From an uncultured Eggerthellaceae bacterium (lineage in GTDB: Bacteria; Actinomycetota; Coriobacteriia; Coriobacteriales; Eggerthellaceae): a stretch of 22,668 nt of DNA. The stretch's first letter is position 1. Every line of letters begins with the position of its first letter. A program made the translations under genes and the position numbers. The notes beneath the pieces were generated by a model. The model searched no databases. It had not been told where the DNA came from and saw only the letters and a list, made by a program, of their open reading frames with translations. Location of the stretch: the NCBI GenBank assembly GCA_934631995.1, contig CAKTYF010000020.1, forward strand, positions 1-22,668, in the 5' to 3' direction. Shown one piece after another: positions 21,839 to 22,668 of this stretch.

Positions 21839-22668
21839 GTGACATTCTCCGACGGCAACAACACATCCAGATCATCGCGATCTTCTCGTCGTGGGCCCGA
21901 GCGTTCGTCTGGGCGCGGCGGTGAACGCGGGTCCTATCGCGCATCAGCCCGCAGCTCCAATCGTGGCGCGGAGCGCGGTGCCCGTGGTGCTGGCGGCGCA
22001 GATCGCAGCGCGCGTCATGCTACTGCGCATTCGCCGCGTCGTACCGTTAACGCTGCTCAATCGCGCAAAACGTCGGAGCAGATTCGCTCGAACACGTACG
22101 GAACGCATCACGGCGCCTCGAATGGCGCGGTGCCGGGTTCTGCGCGGCGCGCCGCATCGGGCGTGGTGCCGCACGTAGAAAATATGTCGCGCCATTCGGG
22201 AAATGCCGCTGCCGCAAATATATCCAGCCGCCGCCAAGCCAAGCGTGCGAACAGGGGATTTGTAGATCAAATCACGCCAAGCACCGTGTCGGGCGAAAGC
22301 GCGGGCGCATATTCTCGCCGTATGAATCGTCGCAATTTCGGTCAGGAGATTCAGCGCAAATCAAGCATGAAACGTGCGGGATTCATTCTAGTGGCATTGC
22401 TTTTGATTGCGGGTATTGGTTCTGCGGCTGCGTATTTCGCGTTCTTCGCTTCGGTCGATTCGCGTCTTGCTGCGGGCAGCGACGAGGGTCTATCGGCGGC
22501 GCTAACCGCCCGGGAGCAGGGGCAACCGTTCTACACGCTGCTCACGGCCGATTTGAACGACACGAATGGCAACAACAACATTGACGCCATGTTGCTCGCA
22601 CGCCTCGATGAATCAACGAAGCAGATTACGCTGGTGGCTATCCCCAGCAACTTGAGGGTGACCACGGG
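21839..22668 (+). CDS. LytR-CpsA-Psr (LCP) family protein, N-terminal part (3' partial)
   Basis: Open from GTG 21839 to the window end (276 codons visible). Residues 1-176 are a basic Arg/Ser/Gly/Ala-rich cytoplasmic tail, and residues about 179-204 (AGFILVALLLIAGIGSAAAY) are a single membrane helix. The LCP extracytoplasmic domain then begins: PFYTLLTADLND, NNIDAMLLARLDESTKQITL and VAIPSNLRV, corresponding to the family's LLLGSD, SDTMMLA and ISIPRD regions. LCP enzymes transfer undecaprenyl-linked polymers to peptidoglycan. The usual Arg-Asp after IP is Ser-Asn here. The start is supported by GCGAAGCGGG upstream, nearly the same leader as murA has. The gene follows murA by 30 nt. Confidence 0.8.
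   Translation, partial: MTFSDGNNTSRSSRSSRRGPERSSGRGGERGSYRASARSSNRGAERGARGAGGADRSARHATAHSPRRTVNAAQSRKTSEQIRSNTYGTHHGASNGAVPGSARRAASGVVPHVENMSRHSGNAAAANISSRRQAKRANRGFVDQITPSTVSGESAGAYSRRMNRRNFGQEIQRKSSMKRAGFILVALLLIAGIGSAAAYFAFFASVDSRLAAGSDEGLSAALTAREQGQPFYTLLTADLNDTNGNNNIDAMLLARLDESTKQITLVAIPSNLRVTT

Overview
The window reads as chromosomal DNA from an anaerobic Gram-positive actinobacterium, most plausibly a Coriobacteriia/Eggerthellales gut or oral lineage. This is an inference from gene content (AddAB-type helicase-nuclease, a DUF1846 protein, a short AlaRS, murA and an LCP-family gene, Ala-rich low-complexity inserts, an apparently leaderless gene), not from a marker gene. Base composition is moderately GC-rich, apart from a conspicuously AT-rich patch around 6300-6440.

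Layout. (1) 1-4541, plus strand: the 3' end of an addB-like nuclease gene followed directly by addA (double-strand break repair), ending at a clear intrinsic terminator. (2) 4542-7805: an accessory patch holding an EamA permease (minus) and an orphan HipB-like XRE regulator (plus). Around them are several intergenic repeat families, and three of these occur in mirrored order and inverted orientation on the two sides. (3) 7806-13845, minus strand: a tightly spaced probable operon of short AlaRS, DUF1846 protein, a 100-aa Cys/His-rich protein, an MFS permease, and a PNPOx-like/Vsr endonuclease fusion. (4) 14038-15675, minus: an acyl-CoA synthetase. It is divergent from (5) 15821-17962, plus: a large membrane protein with an AlkP-like N-terminal part, apparently leaderless, followed by a TatD-family hydrolase. 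(6) 18836-19374: a gene-free region with a third copy of the 215-bp palindromic repeat. (7) 19375-22668, plus: pheS (no pheT next to it), murA, and the start of an LCP (LytR-CpsA-Psr) gene cut by the window edge.

The most interesting material is non-coding. There is a ~215-bp palindromic element in three copies, with arms at fixed offsets, a conserved centre and one paired base change. A ~100-bp element occurs in two inverted copies. A 29-bp hairpin repeat is present in three near-identical copies. A MITE-like element has perfect 25-bp terminal inverted repeats. Around the EamA/XRE pair these are arranged 3-1-2 ... 2-1-3. A separate long imperfect palindrome lies just upstream of the short alaS. 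No transposase, CRISPR array, rRNA or tRNA gene was recognised.
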